A stretch of 64,000 nucleotides of DNA from Lachnospiraceae bacterium KM106-2 (GTDB lineage Bacteria; Bacillota; Clostridia; Lachnospirales; Lachnospiraceae), in assembly GCA_009731425.1 (NCBI GenBank), contig AP018794.1, forward strand, positions 1,495,960 to 1,559,959, written 5' to 3'. Under the pieces are notes generated by a model. It was not told where the DNA came from. It did not search any database and saw only the letters and a list, made by a program, of their open reading frames with translations. Shown here one piece after another: positions 55,616-64,000 of this stretch. Both the position numbers and the translations under genes were made by a program. Every line of letters starts with the position of its first letter. Positions within the stretch are counted from its first letter, which is position 1.

Positions 55616-56917
55616 ATGATTAAGATCAATTACATATCCACTTTATTTGTCGGTATTGATGTAAGTTCCAAATCCAATGTTGTTTATGCAATGGATTTTG
55701 ACGAAAATAAATATATTGCTTCTTCCTTCAGCAATAATCAGCCGGGAGCTGACATGCTTGCTGAATTAATCTCAGAATGTATGCGAAAACATCCTGACCT
55801 CAATACCATTATTGTTGCATTAGAGTCCACATCTGTTTATAGCATTCATATAGCTAACTTTTTATCTTCCTGTGAACTTCTGATGCCTTACAAACCTTAT
55901 GTGTACTGCCTCAATCCAAAGATGACTGCCAACTACAGAAAAACCTTTGTTGGCATGGACAAAACTGATGCAAAGGATGCTTATCTCATTGCTGATTTTG
56001 CCAGAGTTGGACGTACAAAGAAATGTGAACCATGGCATGGCAGCCAGTATCTCGCATTAAAGCGTTTAACAAGGCACCGGCTCCATCTTGCAGAATGCAT
56101 CACCCGTGAAAAGACATATATGGTGTCTAACCTTTACCTGAAATTTAGTGAACTTCAGCTTTTAGATGGTGACGAACAACCATTCAGCAATCTATATGGT
56201 TCCACTTCGTCCGCAGTACTTACTGAGTTTCTGTCTCTTCAGGAAATCATTGACACACCAGAAGAGGAGCTGCTTGAATTTCTAGCTAAAAAAAGTAGAA
56301 ATCGTATCGCAGATATATCTAAGACCTCTGATTTGCTTAAAAAGGCTGCCAGAGATTCTTATCGATTAGATAAATGCATGTATGAGCCATTAAATGTTTC
56401 TTTAGCAAGCTCATTCAACTGTATCCAGACCTACCAGAATGAAATGAAGCTGATTGATCAGGCAATTGAGAAATGTATTAAAGGAATGAATCCAAATGCC
56501 TTTACCATTCTCAAGTCCATTCCAGGTATTGGCCCTGTGTGGGCTGCTGGTATACTGTCCGAAATTGGCGATATAACAGCTTTTCATTCTTCTGATGCAT
56601 TAGCTAAATATGCTGGATTGACCTGGCTAAAAAACGATTCTGGTGACTTCATTTCAGAAGATAACCATATATCAAAAGCAGGTAATACATATCTCCGTTA
56701 TTATCTCGGAGAAGCTTCAAACAGCGTCAGAAGGCACATGCCTGAATATGCTGCATTCTATGCAAAGAAATATGCTGAGGTAACAAAGCATCAGCACAAA
56801 AGAGCACTCGCGCTTACATCTCGTAAATTCGTACGACTCGTTTTTGGTTTGCTGGTCAAAAACCAACTGTACACCGGCGAAAAATTGGATGCCGAACTCA
56901 ATAAAGAATCTGAATAA
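55616..56917 (+). CDS. IS110-family transposase
   Basis: A 433-residue RuvC-like DEDD recombinase. The N-terminal domain has VGIDVSSKSNVVYAMD (first Asp), VALESTSVY (Glu) and DKTDAKDAYLIADFA (last Asps). The C-terminal Transposase_20 domain has LKSIPGIGPVWAAGILSEIGD and AKYAGLTWLKNDSG with its catalytic Ser. All key residues are present, so it may be active. AAAGGAG precedes the ATG. Confidence 0.95.
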   Translation: MIKINYISTLFVGIDVSSKSNVVYAMDFDENKYIASSFSNNQPGADMLAELISECMRKHPDLNTIIVALESTSVYSIHIANFLSSCELLMPYKPYVYCLNPKMTANYRKTFVGMDKTDAKDAYLIADFARVGRTKKCEPWHGSQYLALKRLTRHRLHLAECITREKTYMVSNLYLKFSELQLLDGDEQPFSNLYGSTSSAVLTEFLSLQEIIDTPEEELLEFLAKKSRNRIADISKTSDLLKKAARDSYRLDKCMYEPLNVSLASSFNCIQTYQNEMKLIDQAIEKCIKGMNPNAFTILKSIPGIGPVWAAGILSEIGDITAFHSSDALAKYAGLTWLKNDSGDFISEDNHISKAGNTYLRYYLGEASNSVRRHMPEYAAFYAKKYAEVTKHQHKRALALTSRKFVRLVFGLLVKNQLYTGEKLDAELNKESE

Positions 56918-57039
56918 CGCTCATTTTCAAAAAACTGATTTATGAGCGATGGTGAAGTGCGCCCTTTTTTAAGAAATACCTATCAAAATCTTTTCTAAAT
57001 ATCTCTTGACATATCACCAGAATGCTTCTGATATATATT

Positions 57040-57978
57040 TTAGTATAATGAATCAGATTGCACGATAATATTTTCCAATACGCCTCTATTCTTAGCATAA
57101 ACCTGATTAAAGCACTGCTCATATTGCTTTTTATTATGTGTCTCTATAAAGCTCTTATCTTTACAGTCATCAATAATAGCTAATCTATTATCATACCTTC
57201 TTAATTTATCAAACCATAAACTTTTATCATAAATTCCAAGTAAAAGCTTAGGATTTATCGGAAAGAATATTGCAGTTTTATTATCTCTAATTCCATTGTT
57301 GAACGGCTTTACATTTAACGTTATAACATTTAAAAACATTACTGGATTATCACTTGTAATAAATTCTTCCTTACCATTAATCTTGAATAGTATAAATCGT
57401 TTATTCATAAGAACATTTATATACCGATTTAGTCCTTCTGGATTTAAAACCACATCCATAGCTATTTTTTTAAAGAAATCCTCCTTACCAATGATATCTT
57501 TCAATTTCTGCGTTTTATTTCTATTTAGTTTAAAATGATCTTTAGATTCTTCAATAGTCTCTGGGATTTTCTTAGAATACAGACTACTCATGTAACTCCT
57601 CGTTTGTTTTCCTCTTAGCAATTGACACATTATAGATATTGCTAAATCTTCTTTCATCTCCTGCGTTAATATCAAAGATCCATTTTTTATAAGAACATTT
57701 TTACACAACATAGTTACATTTGATATCACATCTCTCATCAATGGTTCAATTACTCTAGCATATGTATTCTCCCAAATATACTTATCTTCAAGATTCCCTA
57801 TAGTATAAAAATTTCTTTCTGTCGCAATATCTCTTACATTTGTACTGATTATTATTCTCTTATCTTTATGTAATGTAAATATCCTGTCTATTGACTTAGT
57901 TAATGTTGAAAAATTTTTAAGGTAAGTTTGAGGAACATAATGCTGCTTTCTTGGTGCGCTCATTTTAGATTTATTCAC
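57040..57978 (-). CDS. DUF4238 family protein
   Basis: A 312-residue soluble protein starting MSAPRKQHYVPQTYLKNF, the signature opening of DUF4238, with a middle ITSDNPVMFLN block (about 203-213). Family members are often found in bacterial defence-type neighbourhoods, and their activity is unknown to me. It shares the island with the kinase, separated only by the IS110 insertion. Confidence 0.75.
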   Translation of the reverse strand: MNKSKMSAPRKQHYVPQTYLKNFSTLTKSIDRIFTLHKDKRIIISTNVRDIATERNFYTIGNLEDKYIWENTYARVIEPLMRDVISNVTMLCKNVLIKNGSLILTQEMKEDLAISIMCQLLRGKQTRSYMSSLYSKKIPETIEESKDHFKLNRNKTQKLKDIIGKEDFFKKIAMDVVLNPEGLNRYINVLMNKRFILFKINGKEEFITSDNPVMFLNVITLNVKPFNNGIRDNKTAIFFPINPKLLLGIYDKSLWFDKLRRYDNRLAIIDDCKDKSFIETHNKKQYEQCFNQVYAKNRGVLENIIVQSDSLY

Positions 57979-58070
57979 CTCCTGACATACTTACACTATA
58001 CTTTTACTATTATCTATAATTATATACTTTATTAATTAACATAATCCCCATTCAATACTTTTTAATAATG

Positions 58071-58086
58071 TTAGGTATATACCTAA
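58071..58086. repeat. 16-bp perfect palindrome
   Basis: TTAGGTATATACCTAA, just upstream of the DUF4238 promoter side and overlapping the end of the decayed ORF. Possibly an operator. Confidence 0.4.
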
Positions 58087-58457
58087 TTTGTATATTTCTC
58101 TACAATTCTTATAAGAGTCTTTGGAAGATACAATGCCACCTCATTTACATCCGTAATAGATTTCTCTGCATATGCTCCATCTTTATACAGTCTGACTTAC
58201 TCATAATATGGGATTTGTAACCTTCTAAACATATCAATCCATCCTTTTATATTTTCTACAAATGATATATAATCCGATACATGGTAATTTCCAGTATCCA
58301 ATAAGGTAACTATACTATTATCATTTAAATAATCTTTCAATACACTATTAAACACATATCTGTAACATGCCATTGCTGTATATTTATGAAGAGATACCTT
58401 TCTATAATGTAAAATAACAAAATCTTTGAATACATATACCTCATTTTTTAACTCTTT
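58083..58457 (-). pseudogene. Decayed ORF with an in-frame stop, family unknown
   Basis: One minus-strand frame stays open for 86 codons to a TAA at 58197-58199, then resumes without shift for 37 more codons to TAG at 58083. Both parts read as ordinary protein (LKDYLNDNSIVTLLDTG; LYKDGAYAEKSITDVNEVAL). There is no start codon at the 5' end, so it is a truncated remnant with a nonsense mutation. I recognise no family. Confidence 0.55.
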
Positions 58458-58771
58458 TTAAAATTGAACATATTCTAGTTTTCTCTCTTATTTTTATCTA
58501 AAATTACCAAATGGCATTTTGTATAATTACATTATACACCTTTTACAAGTCAATACATAATTTTACAGTTTTTTCTTTGATAAATACTGCATTTCATTTC
58601 AAACAAAATGTATCCAATAATAAAAAACGTCAGCTCAAAATCTAGTGATTTTTATTCCTTATAAGCACCAAACAAACACCAATTTGTTCGTCTAGATCTT
58701 TGAAAACCAATAAATCCTGGTAGTTTGAAGGATAGAATCTATCTTAGCGAGTTTTAGTATTTGTCGACAGC

Positions 58772-58809
58772 AAAAAAAGAAGCTGCAAGATAAACTTGCA
58801 GCTTCTTTT
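58772..58809. terminator. Duplicated bidirectional terminator, copy B
   Basis: Identical to 53395-53432 over 38 bases, with T6 on the plus side and T7 on the minus side. Terminates the reductase gene and bounds the island on the right. The 314 bases to its left (58458-58771) contain no gene. Confidence 0.92.
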
Positions 58810-58818
58810 TTAGTACAA

Positions 58819-60576
58819 TTATTTTGCAGCTTTTACATATTTAGCAGCTGTTTCACCAGCAATACGTCCGAATACTACGAAATCTGCTACGGCATTTCCA
58901 CCGATACGGTTTCCACCGTGAACTCCACCAGTTACTTCACCAGCAGCGAATAAACCATCAATTACTTTACCTTTTGTATTTAATACTTCAGTACTTGTAT
59001 TGATCTTTAATCCACCCATAGTATGGTGAACACCTGGAGCGATCTTGATTGCATAGAAAGTTTTCTTAGAAATATTACGTTCCATACCTGTATCACGACC
59101 AAATTCGCTGTCTTTCTTATTTGCAACTGCTTTATTCCAAGTATCAACTGTTGTCTTTAATGTCGCAGCATCAAGACCAGTTTCTTTTGCTAATCCTTCG
59201 ATAGAATCTGCTTGTTTTACAATACCAGCTTCTACATATTCTTCTACTGCACTTAAGTTATCTCTTAAATCTTGATCAAAGATTAAGTAAGCATAAGAAT
59301 CTTTTTGTTTGATGATGTTTGCAGAAACAACATCACGAGTTAATAATTCATTTGTGAAACGTTTTGCATCTGAGTTTACTAAGATTGCACCTTCACCACG
59401 AACAGATTCAGTTACTAATAAAGAAGTAGATTGTTCTACTGTTGGGTGGATCTGAATTTGATCCATATCTACTGTTGCAGCACCAACTTCTTCACCCATA
59501 ACAATACCGTCTCCAGTAGCACCAGGAGCGTTTGTTGTTACATAACCTTTTAATTCAGGTCTGTATTTTGTATATAATTCTTCATTTGCACCGAAACCAC
59601 CAGTTGCAAGGATTACAGATTTTGCATTGATCGTATAATCTGCATCTTTACCTTCTGCTTTGATACCAGACGCTTTACCATCTTTCATGATTACTTCTTT
59701 TGCTTCTGTATTGTAGATTACTTCGATCTTTTCTTTTTCAAGATTCTTTTGGAATGCTTTTACAAGATAAGAACCTACTGCAGCACCACCTGCTGGTCTA
59801 TGGATACGTTTGTTTGTTGCACCACCAGAAAAAGAAACTTCATCAAGTGGAGCACCAATGCTTGCTAACCAATCGATTGCAGATGCAGAATCTTTAGCCA
59901 TAATCGTTACTAATTTTTTGTCGTTTACGTTATGTCCGCCTTCCATTGTATCATTTACGAAAGTCTTAACATCATCTTTAATTCCAAGTTTCTTTTGAAC
60001 GCTTGTTGCAGCTGCGTTCATACCACCAGTTGCTTTCACTGAGTTACCACCAGCCATAGACATTTTCTCAACGATCACTACGTTAAGTCCAGCTGCTTTT
60101 GCTTCAAGAGCTGCTGTCATACCAGCACCACCAGCACCAACGATTACTGTATCAACATCTAATGTCTTAGTTTCTTTTTTTGTTTCTGTTGTTGCAGAAG
60201 CTTTTAAAGAAGATGCATCAACACCAGCTTCTTTTAATGCTGCTGTTACCGCTTCTTTGATCGCATTACTAGATACCGTAGCACCTGAAACACCATCGAT
60301 TTCTACTGCTTGTTTGCTTACCATTTCAGTTGGAAGGTTCTTAACTGCAACGCTACCAACACCTTCAGTTTCCTTGTCACCTACTACTGTAATTTCATCA
60401 ATCTTATCTGCTGATAATTTTACAGTTGCTTTGATTTCCCCACCAAATCCTTTTGCAGTACCTTCATAAGTACCTGCTTTGAATTTTCCGGATGCATCGT
60501 TGTTTTCTTTCTTGCCACAAGCAATTAAACTCATTGCCATTGCTGCTACAAGAAGAAACGTCATAATTTTTTTCAT
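58819..60576 (-). CDS. Extracellular FAD-dependent fumarate-reductase-like lipoprotein with FMN-binding domain
   Basis: A 585-residue lipoprotein: signal peptide with lipobox LIAC (Cys at about 20), an FMN_bind domain (about 35-115) with the ApbE flavinylation motif DGVSGATVSS (about 94-103), then the FAD_binding_2 flavoprotein domain (about 140-580; VDTVIVGAGGAGMTAALEA, GGNSVKATGGMNA, TNAPGATGDGIVM, HHTMGGL, GGVHGGNRIGGNAVADFVVFG). It is a cell-surface reductase, probably of fumarate, urocanate or a related enoate, fed by flavin-based electron transfer. Separate from the sensor kinase upstream by an 80-base gap. Confidence 0.93.
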   Translation of the reverse strand: MKKIMTFLLVAAMAMSLIACGKKENNDASGKFKAGTYEGTAKGFGGEIKATVKLSADKIDEITVVGDKETEGVGSVAVKNLPTEMVSKQAVEIDGVSGATVSSNAIKEAVTAALKEAGVDASSLKASATTETKKETKTLDVDTVIVGAGGAGMTAALEAKAAGLNVVIVEKMSMAGGNSVKATGGMNAAATSVQKKLGIKDDVKTFVNDTMEGGHNVNDKKLVTIMAKDSASAIDWLASIGAPLDEVSFSGGATNKRIHRPAGGAAVGSYLVKAFQKNLEKEKIEVIYNTEAKEVIMKDGKASGIKAEGKDADYTINAKSVILATGGFGANEELYTKYRPELKGYVTTNAPGATGDGIVMGEEVGAATVDMDQIQIHPTVEQSTSLLVTESVRGEGAILVNSDAKRFTNELLTRDVVSANIIKQKDSYAYLIFDQDLRDNLSAVEEYVEAGIVKQADSIEGLAKETGLDAATLKTTVDTWNKAVANKKDSEFGRDTGMERNISKKTFYAIKIAPGVHHTMGGLKINTSTEVLNTKGKVIDGLFAAGEVTGGVHGGNRIGGNAVADFVVFGRIAGETAAKYVKAAK

Positions 60577-60656
60577 ATCTTGAATTCTCCTCTTTGATAA
60601 TTATTTATCATAATTTGATTATATAGGACAATTCTTGATAAATTCTGACTGAATTC

Positions 60657-62297
60657 TTAATTTTTATTAAGAACTGTAGGTAATCGTTTCCAAGTGATGA
60701 TAAACGTCGTTCCCTTTCCCTCATGAGATTCTACTTTCAGCTTTCCTCGTGACTTTCGAACCAAGTCGGACACAATGGATAAGCCTAGTCCGGTTCCCTC
60801 TCCTTCTGCTTTTGTTGAGTAAAAAGGTTCAAATATTTTAGCTAATTTTTCTTCACTCATTCCACATCCTTCATCCGCTACACGAAGGGTGATCTCATTC
60901 TCCGATTGATAAAGAGATAGGAACAGTTGGCCTCCCTCTTTCATCGACTGAACTCCATTGATACTCAAATTGTAGAGGATCTGTTTTAGTTCCATACTGC
61001 TGCCTCGAAGTATCACTTCTCCCTCGCATACAGACTGATGAATGGAAACATTCTTCGGTGTCGCTCCTCGTAAAAAAGAAATTACTTCTTTCATAACCGG
61101 TACCGCATCAAAATATTCCGCTTGTTCTGTTTTTCCATCCGTCTTGGCAAATGATAATAAATGCTGGGACAGCTCTCGACTATGACTAATGGCATGTTCA
61201 ATCTGCTCCACATCTTCTCTGGCTTCATCGATATGCTTCACTTCTTCTTTCAGAAGATCACAGTAAATCGTCATCGGAGTTAAGATATTGTTTACTTCAT
61301 GCGCAATAGCGCTGGCAAACATTCCAACCGTTTGAATTCGATTTCGATGTTGTAACATTGATTCCTGCTTACGGATCAATTCAGAAGTTCGAATCTTTCC
61401 ACGATAATACATATAGATAAACACAATCAATGTATATAGAAATCCAAGTGATAGATTTAATAACGTATTCATCATGATCGGACGTTCCATCTCATCATAG
61501 GACATGACAACGCTGACCGACCAACGATATTCTCCCACGTAAATGGGCGCATAACCAATTAGCTTTGTCACACGTTTTGTTTCATTTCCCCCCCACCAAT
61601 AGGAATGGATCAGATTACTGCCATTCTTACCGGCAAGCTGATTCTCTATAAACTCGACCAGTTCTCTATTATAAAGCTCACTATTGTGTTTCTTTCTTGA
61701 ATTTAGGGAATCAACCCCTACCTGCGCTTGATTCTTATGCATGGTGATAATACCATCTTGGTCTTTGATCGCACAATATCCATAAGTTCCAACTTGGATC
61801 GTATCAAGACGCTGCTTATAGATTTCATTTAAATTTAGCATGGATTCGATGATGTACTCTTTTCCCTGATCCCGGACGATAAGCAACATACTCAAATTAT
61901 AATAATCTGACGGATTCTTTCTCCATGGACCAATGATCGCACTCTTTGATTTTCTTGCCTTTTCAATCCACGGTTTGATTTCTTCTCTTGCATACTTTAC
62001 CTGATAGGAAGTTACCTCATCAACATAGAGTTGTTCCTTATTGGTATACTGTTTAATAAACTCTTTTCTCGTAATATTAGGATAAACCTTGTATTCACTT
62101 AAGTTTTTTAGTCTTTCCTGAAAAAACTCTGTCATATCTGAACTTACAATCTTCGCTATGGTAATTACTTGCTTTTTCTGTTGCAGGATAATTTCTTGTT
62201 TATAGTTTCTTGAAACCAAGAATAAAAAGCTGTAAACCGCTACCATAGACAGGATCAGCGCAATATTTCCTCTTCTTTTTGTCAACCACTTTTTCAA
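60657..62297 (-). CDS. Cache-domain sensor histidine kinase
   Basis: A 546-residue kinase: helix (about 13-30), extracytoplasmic Cache-like domain (about 31-280; YGYCAIKDQDGIITMHKN, YAPIYVGEYRWSVSVVMSYDEM), second helix (about 283-303), HisKA with FASAIAHEVNNILTPMTIY (about 330-348) and HATPase (DEGCGMSEEK, GEGTGLGLSIVSDLV). The H-box HEVNN is NtrB-like. Divergent from the OmpR regulator and upstream of the reductase gene, which it may control. Confidence 0.9.
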   Translation of the reverse strand: MKKWLTKRRGNIALILSMVAVYSFLFLVSRNYKQEIILQQKKQVITIAKIVSSDMTEFFQERLKNLSEYKVYPNITRKEFIKQYTNKEQLYVDEVTSYQVKYAREEIKPWIEKARKSKSAIIGPWRKNPSDYYNLSMLLIVRDQGKEYIIESMLNLNEIYKQRLDTIQVGTYGYCAIKDQDGIITMHKNQAQVGVDSLNSRKKHNSELYNRELVEFIENQLAGKNGSNLIHSYWWGGNETKRVTKLIGYAPIYVGEYRWSVSVVMSYDEMERPIMMNTLLNLSLGFLYTLIVFIYMYYRGKIRTSELIRKQESMLQHRNRIQTVGMFASAIAHEVNNILTPMTIYCDLLKEEVKHIDEAREDVEQIEHAISHSRELSQHLLSFAKTDGKTEQAEYFDAVPVMKEVISFLRGATPKNVSIHQSVCEGEVILRGSSMELKQILYNLSINGVQSMKEGGQLFLSLYQSENEITLRVADEGCGMSEEKLAKIFEPFYSTKAEGEGTGLGLSIVSDLVRKSRGKLKVESHEGKGTTFIITWKRLPTVLNKN

Positions 62298-62420
62298 TTG
62301 TATTCCTCCTTAATTGAAAGAGTTTTTATTATATACTAGATTTCTACTAGTGACAAGTGTGACAACATTCGCTATAATATGTCTTAATAGTTATAAATTT
62401 GACAGGAAGGAAAAAATCTT

Positions 62421-63107
62421 ATGAATAACGCAAAAATATTGGTCATTGACGATGATGAGCTGATCTTACGCGCTGTAAAAACTGCTTTAGAACGAGAACG
62501 CTTTGAAGTAACAACATGTAATCGCATTGCAAATGCTAAAGATTACATCTGTCAAACAAATTATGATGTTATCGTTCTTGATCTGTTGATGCCTGATTTA
62601 GACGGCTTTGAATTCATACGAGAACTCCGTTCAATGAATATCTTCACTCCAATTATCATCATTAGTGGAAAAGAAGAAGAATATAATAAGATCTTAGGTC
62701 TTGGACTTGGTGCCGATGACTATCTGACCAAACCATTCAGTATCCATTTATTAATTTCCAAGATCAAAGCATTTATTCGAAGAAATACGTTATATCATCA
62801 ATCAGCTCCGACTGAATTAAGTTCTGGACCATTTGTTCTTAATTATGACACGCTGATGATTACAAAAAATGGGCAGTCATTGGATCTAACTTCTAAAGAG
62901 CGTCTATTGTTAAAATTCTTACTTGAAAATCCGAATAAAGTCTTCTCCAAAGAACAACTTTACTCTCATGTATGGAATGATTCCGCTATCGATGACAATA
63001 CGATCATGGTCTATGTGAAACGCCTGCGTAATAAGATCGAAGAAGATCCCAAGTCGCCAAAATATTTGCTTACCGTATGGGGCATCGGCTATCAATTTCA
63101 AACCTAA
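62421..63107 (+). CDS. OmpR-family response regulator
   Basis: A 228-residue regulator with receiver (ILVIDDDEL, VIVLDLLMPDLDGFEF with the acceptor Asp at about 53, PIIIISGKEE, LTKPF) and winged-helix DNA-binding domain (FSKEQLYSHVWNDSAIDDNTIMVYVKRLRNKIEEDPKSPKYLLTVWGIGY). Divergent from the Cache kinase; pairing is likely by position. GGAAGG ahead of the ATG. Confidence 0.95.
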   Translation: MNNAKILVIDDDELILRAVKTALERERFEVTTCNRIANAKDYICQTNYDVIVLDLLMPDLDGFEFIRELRSMNIFTPIIIISGKEEEYNKILGLGLGADDYLTKPFSIHLLISKIKAFIRRNTLYHQSAPTELSSGPFVLNYDTLMITKNGQSLDLTSKERLLLKFLLENPNKVFSKEQLYSHVWNDSAIDDNTIMVYVKRLRNKIEEDPKSPKYLLTVWGIGYQFQT

Positions 63108-63138
63108 CCAGACTTTATCTCGTTGTTCGTGTAAATAA

Positions 63139-63173
63139 AAAAGACATTTGCAATTTTCCTGCAAATGTCTTTT
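63139..63173. terminator. Bidirectional intrinsic terminator
   Basis: A perfect 14-bp stem (63139-63152 with 63160-63173) with T-rich tail, between the convergent regulator and the membrane protein. Not duplicated. Confidence 0.9.
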
Positions 63174-63175
63174 CT

Positions 63176-63730
63176 TTATATCTGGATATCGAATTGTTTC
63201 CTTTTCTTCTTTTTTTTCCATAGATTATTTAAATAGGTGATCGCATAGATGCGCATCAAGATCATTCCTAAAACCGTAAAAGAAAGAAGATTTGCCGTAT
63301 AGAACGTCATATAATAGATGTAACCGAGCATGATAAATGTATTTAGAACCAAATAGCCCACCAGATAGTTATTATAGGTTCGTATGGTCTCCTCTTCTTT
63401 GTCTTCTTGGGCTCCGATCATAAGCTGATAGAACAATATCATTTCTAATACACTTAAGACAACTCCATGAATAACGGTATAATTATCATACGATATAGAT
63501 ACATAAGAATACGACAAAAACGACTCAATTAGCGTGATGCCACATAAAACCCCTGCCATCTTCTTCGCCAGACGAATCGATGGATGATCGTTTTCTAACA
63601 GATAATGCTTACATCCTGATAAGATAAAAGTCCAACCGATCCATTGTGGGAAGAGAGGGATTCCAAAGAAATTGAAATGAAACGAGATCATTATAATTCC
63701 TATGATAAATTGTTTTTGATATTTTTTCAT
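63176..63730 (-). CDS. Polytopic membrane protein, unknown
   Basis: A 184-residue protein with about five or six hydrophobic helices (FIIGIIMISFHFNFFGIPLFPQWIGWTFILSG at the start, a Tyr-rich middle, a Lys-rich C-terminus). I recognise no family. It overlaps the partial upstream gene by four bases, so they are cotranscribed. Confidence 0.65.
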   Translation of the reverse strand: MKKYQKQFIIGIIMISFHFNFFGIPLFPQWIGWTFILSGCKHYLLENDHPSIRLAKKMAGVLCGITLIESFLSYSYVSISYDNYTVIHGVVLSVLEMILFYQLMIGAQEDKEEETIRTYNNYLVGYLVLNTFIMLGYIYYMTFYTANLLSFTVLGMILMRIYAITYLNNLWKKKKKRKQFDIQI

Positions 63731-64000
63731 TTGCCCTTCCTCCTCTCATATAAGTACGGTATGATTTCACTAGAATCGGATAAATTTCTCTCCCACTCGA
63801 AAAGATGCGTTTTTAATGTCTCTTTCTTTCCTTTTTGATTCTTTATTATGATTCTAGCCGTGATACTATACTTGTCGTAGGCTTTATCTCCCTCTTCTTG
63901 CCACTGTGAACTGATCGTAATATTTCTTTGTGGTGTAACCGGTAAGTTTAGCGTCTGATTCAGCTGAATGCTCTTATCATCCACAAAGAACTGAAATACA
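63727..64000 (-). CDS. Partial protein, 5' end beyond the window
   Basis: The frame is open to the window edge (upstream of residues VDDKSIQLNQTLNLPVTPQ), so this is the C-terminal part of a longer gene. The visible 90 residues are soluble and beta-strand-rich with basic and acidic patches. Unrecognised. Overlaps the next gene by four bases. Confidence 0.6.
   Translation of the reverse strand, partial: VFQFFVDDKSIQLNQTLNLPVTPQRNITISSQWQEEGDKAYDKYSITARIIIKNQKGKKETLKTHLFEWERNLSDSSEIIPYLYERRKGK

Larger units (their letters stand above)
55340..56970 (+). mobile_element. IS110-family insertion sequence
   Basis: A complete IS110-type transposase gene with a long structured upstream region and a short downstream end holding a 7-bp inverted repeat (56918-56924 with 56942-56948). 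IS110 elements lack classical inverted ends, so edges are approximate. Inserted between the kinase and DUF4238 genes inside the island. Confidence 0.75.
53433..58771. mobile_element. 5.3-kb accessory island between duplicated terminators
   Basis: Island bounded by 38-bp perfect direct repeats. GTTGACA starts 6 bases inside the left repeat and TTTGTCGACA ends 2 bases inside the right one. Contents are a Hanks-type kinase, an IS110 insertion, a DUF4238 gene and a decayed ORF, all AT-rich. No integrase or transposase other than IS110 is present, so the element would be mobilised in trans or is immobilised. The left 280 bases (53433-53711) hold no gene, only hairpins. Confidence 0.65.

Overview
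The window is a low-G+C Firmicutes chromosome segment, most likely from a fermentative, plant-glycan-using member of the Clostridia (Lachnospiraceae-like). The reasons are the gene families (a DUF3793-flavodoxin pair, CarD, an extracellular flavinylated fumarate-reductase-like lipoprotein, many GH78/GH2/GH3 enzymes), AGGAGG-type ribosome binding sites and a tRNA gene without an encoded CCA. Species cannot be fixed from sequence alone. Most genes lie on the minus strand.

Layout. 1-6.4 kb: UMF1-type MFS, a zinc-dependent phospholipase-like protein, a CPA antiporter, a Na/phosphate cotransporter with a PhoU-like tail and a small exporter. Three promoter regions here carry 11-bp-period direct repeats of Pho-box type. 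6.4-14 kb: a P-type cation ATPase behind a yybP-ykoY (Mn2+) riboswitch with a clear terminator, a DUF2798 protein, a DUF3298 secreted protein, recA, a DinB-MATE pair. 14-27.2 kb: a glycoside locus (two GH78 rhamnosidases, GH2, GH3, beta-phosphoglucomutase, GPH symporter) with an AraC regulator and a repeated candidate operator. 27.3-31 kb: glycerate permease and kinase with a divergent CdaR regulator. 31-35.9 kb: ABC permease/ATPase under a TetR with matching operators, then a flavodoxin operon with a Fur-like box. 36-42.8 kb: gltS, a structured intergenic insert, sugar MFS, GH3, YoaK, and a DUF4097 protein next to a two-component system (42.8-44.9 kb). 45-48 kb: small enzymes and a drug-efflux-like MFS preceded by a leader-peptide/hairpin region. 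48-51.8 kb: thiamine salvage operon (thiM-thiE-thiD-cytX) behind a TPP riboswitch and terminator. 51.8-53.4 kb: CarD, initiator tRNA-Met, MarR and a small membrane protein. 53.4-58.8 kb: accessory island with a Hanks-type kinase, an IS110 element with its putative bridge RNA, a DUF4238 protein and a decayed gene. 58.8-64 kb: flavinylated reductase, a Cache sensor kinase, a divergent response regulator and membrane proteins.

The strongest unexplained signal is that two unrelated inserts, 233 bp at 37.26-37.49 kb and 5.3 kb at 53.43-58.77 kb, sit between two copies of a bidirectional terminator separating convergent genes. The copies are 32 bp (one mismatch) and 38 bp (perfect). Both inserts have GTNGACA-type inverted ends a few bases inside the duplicated terminator. 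This looks like a family of terminator-targeting mobile elements, the larger one carrying defence-like cargo. The second is the translation-attenuation-like leader in front of the MFS pump at 46.5 kb.
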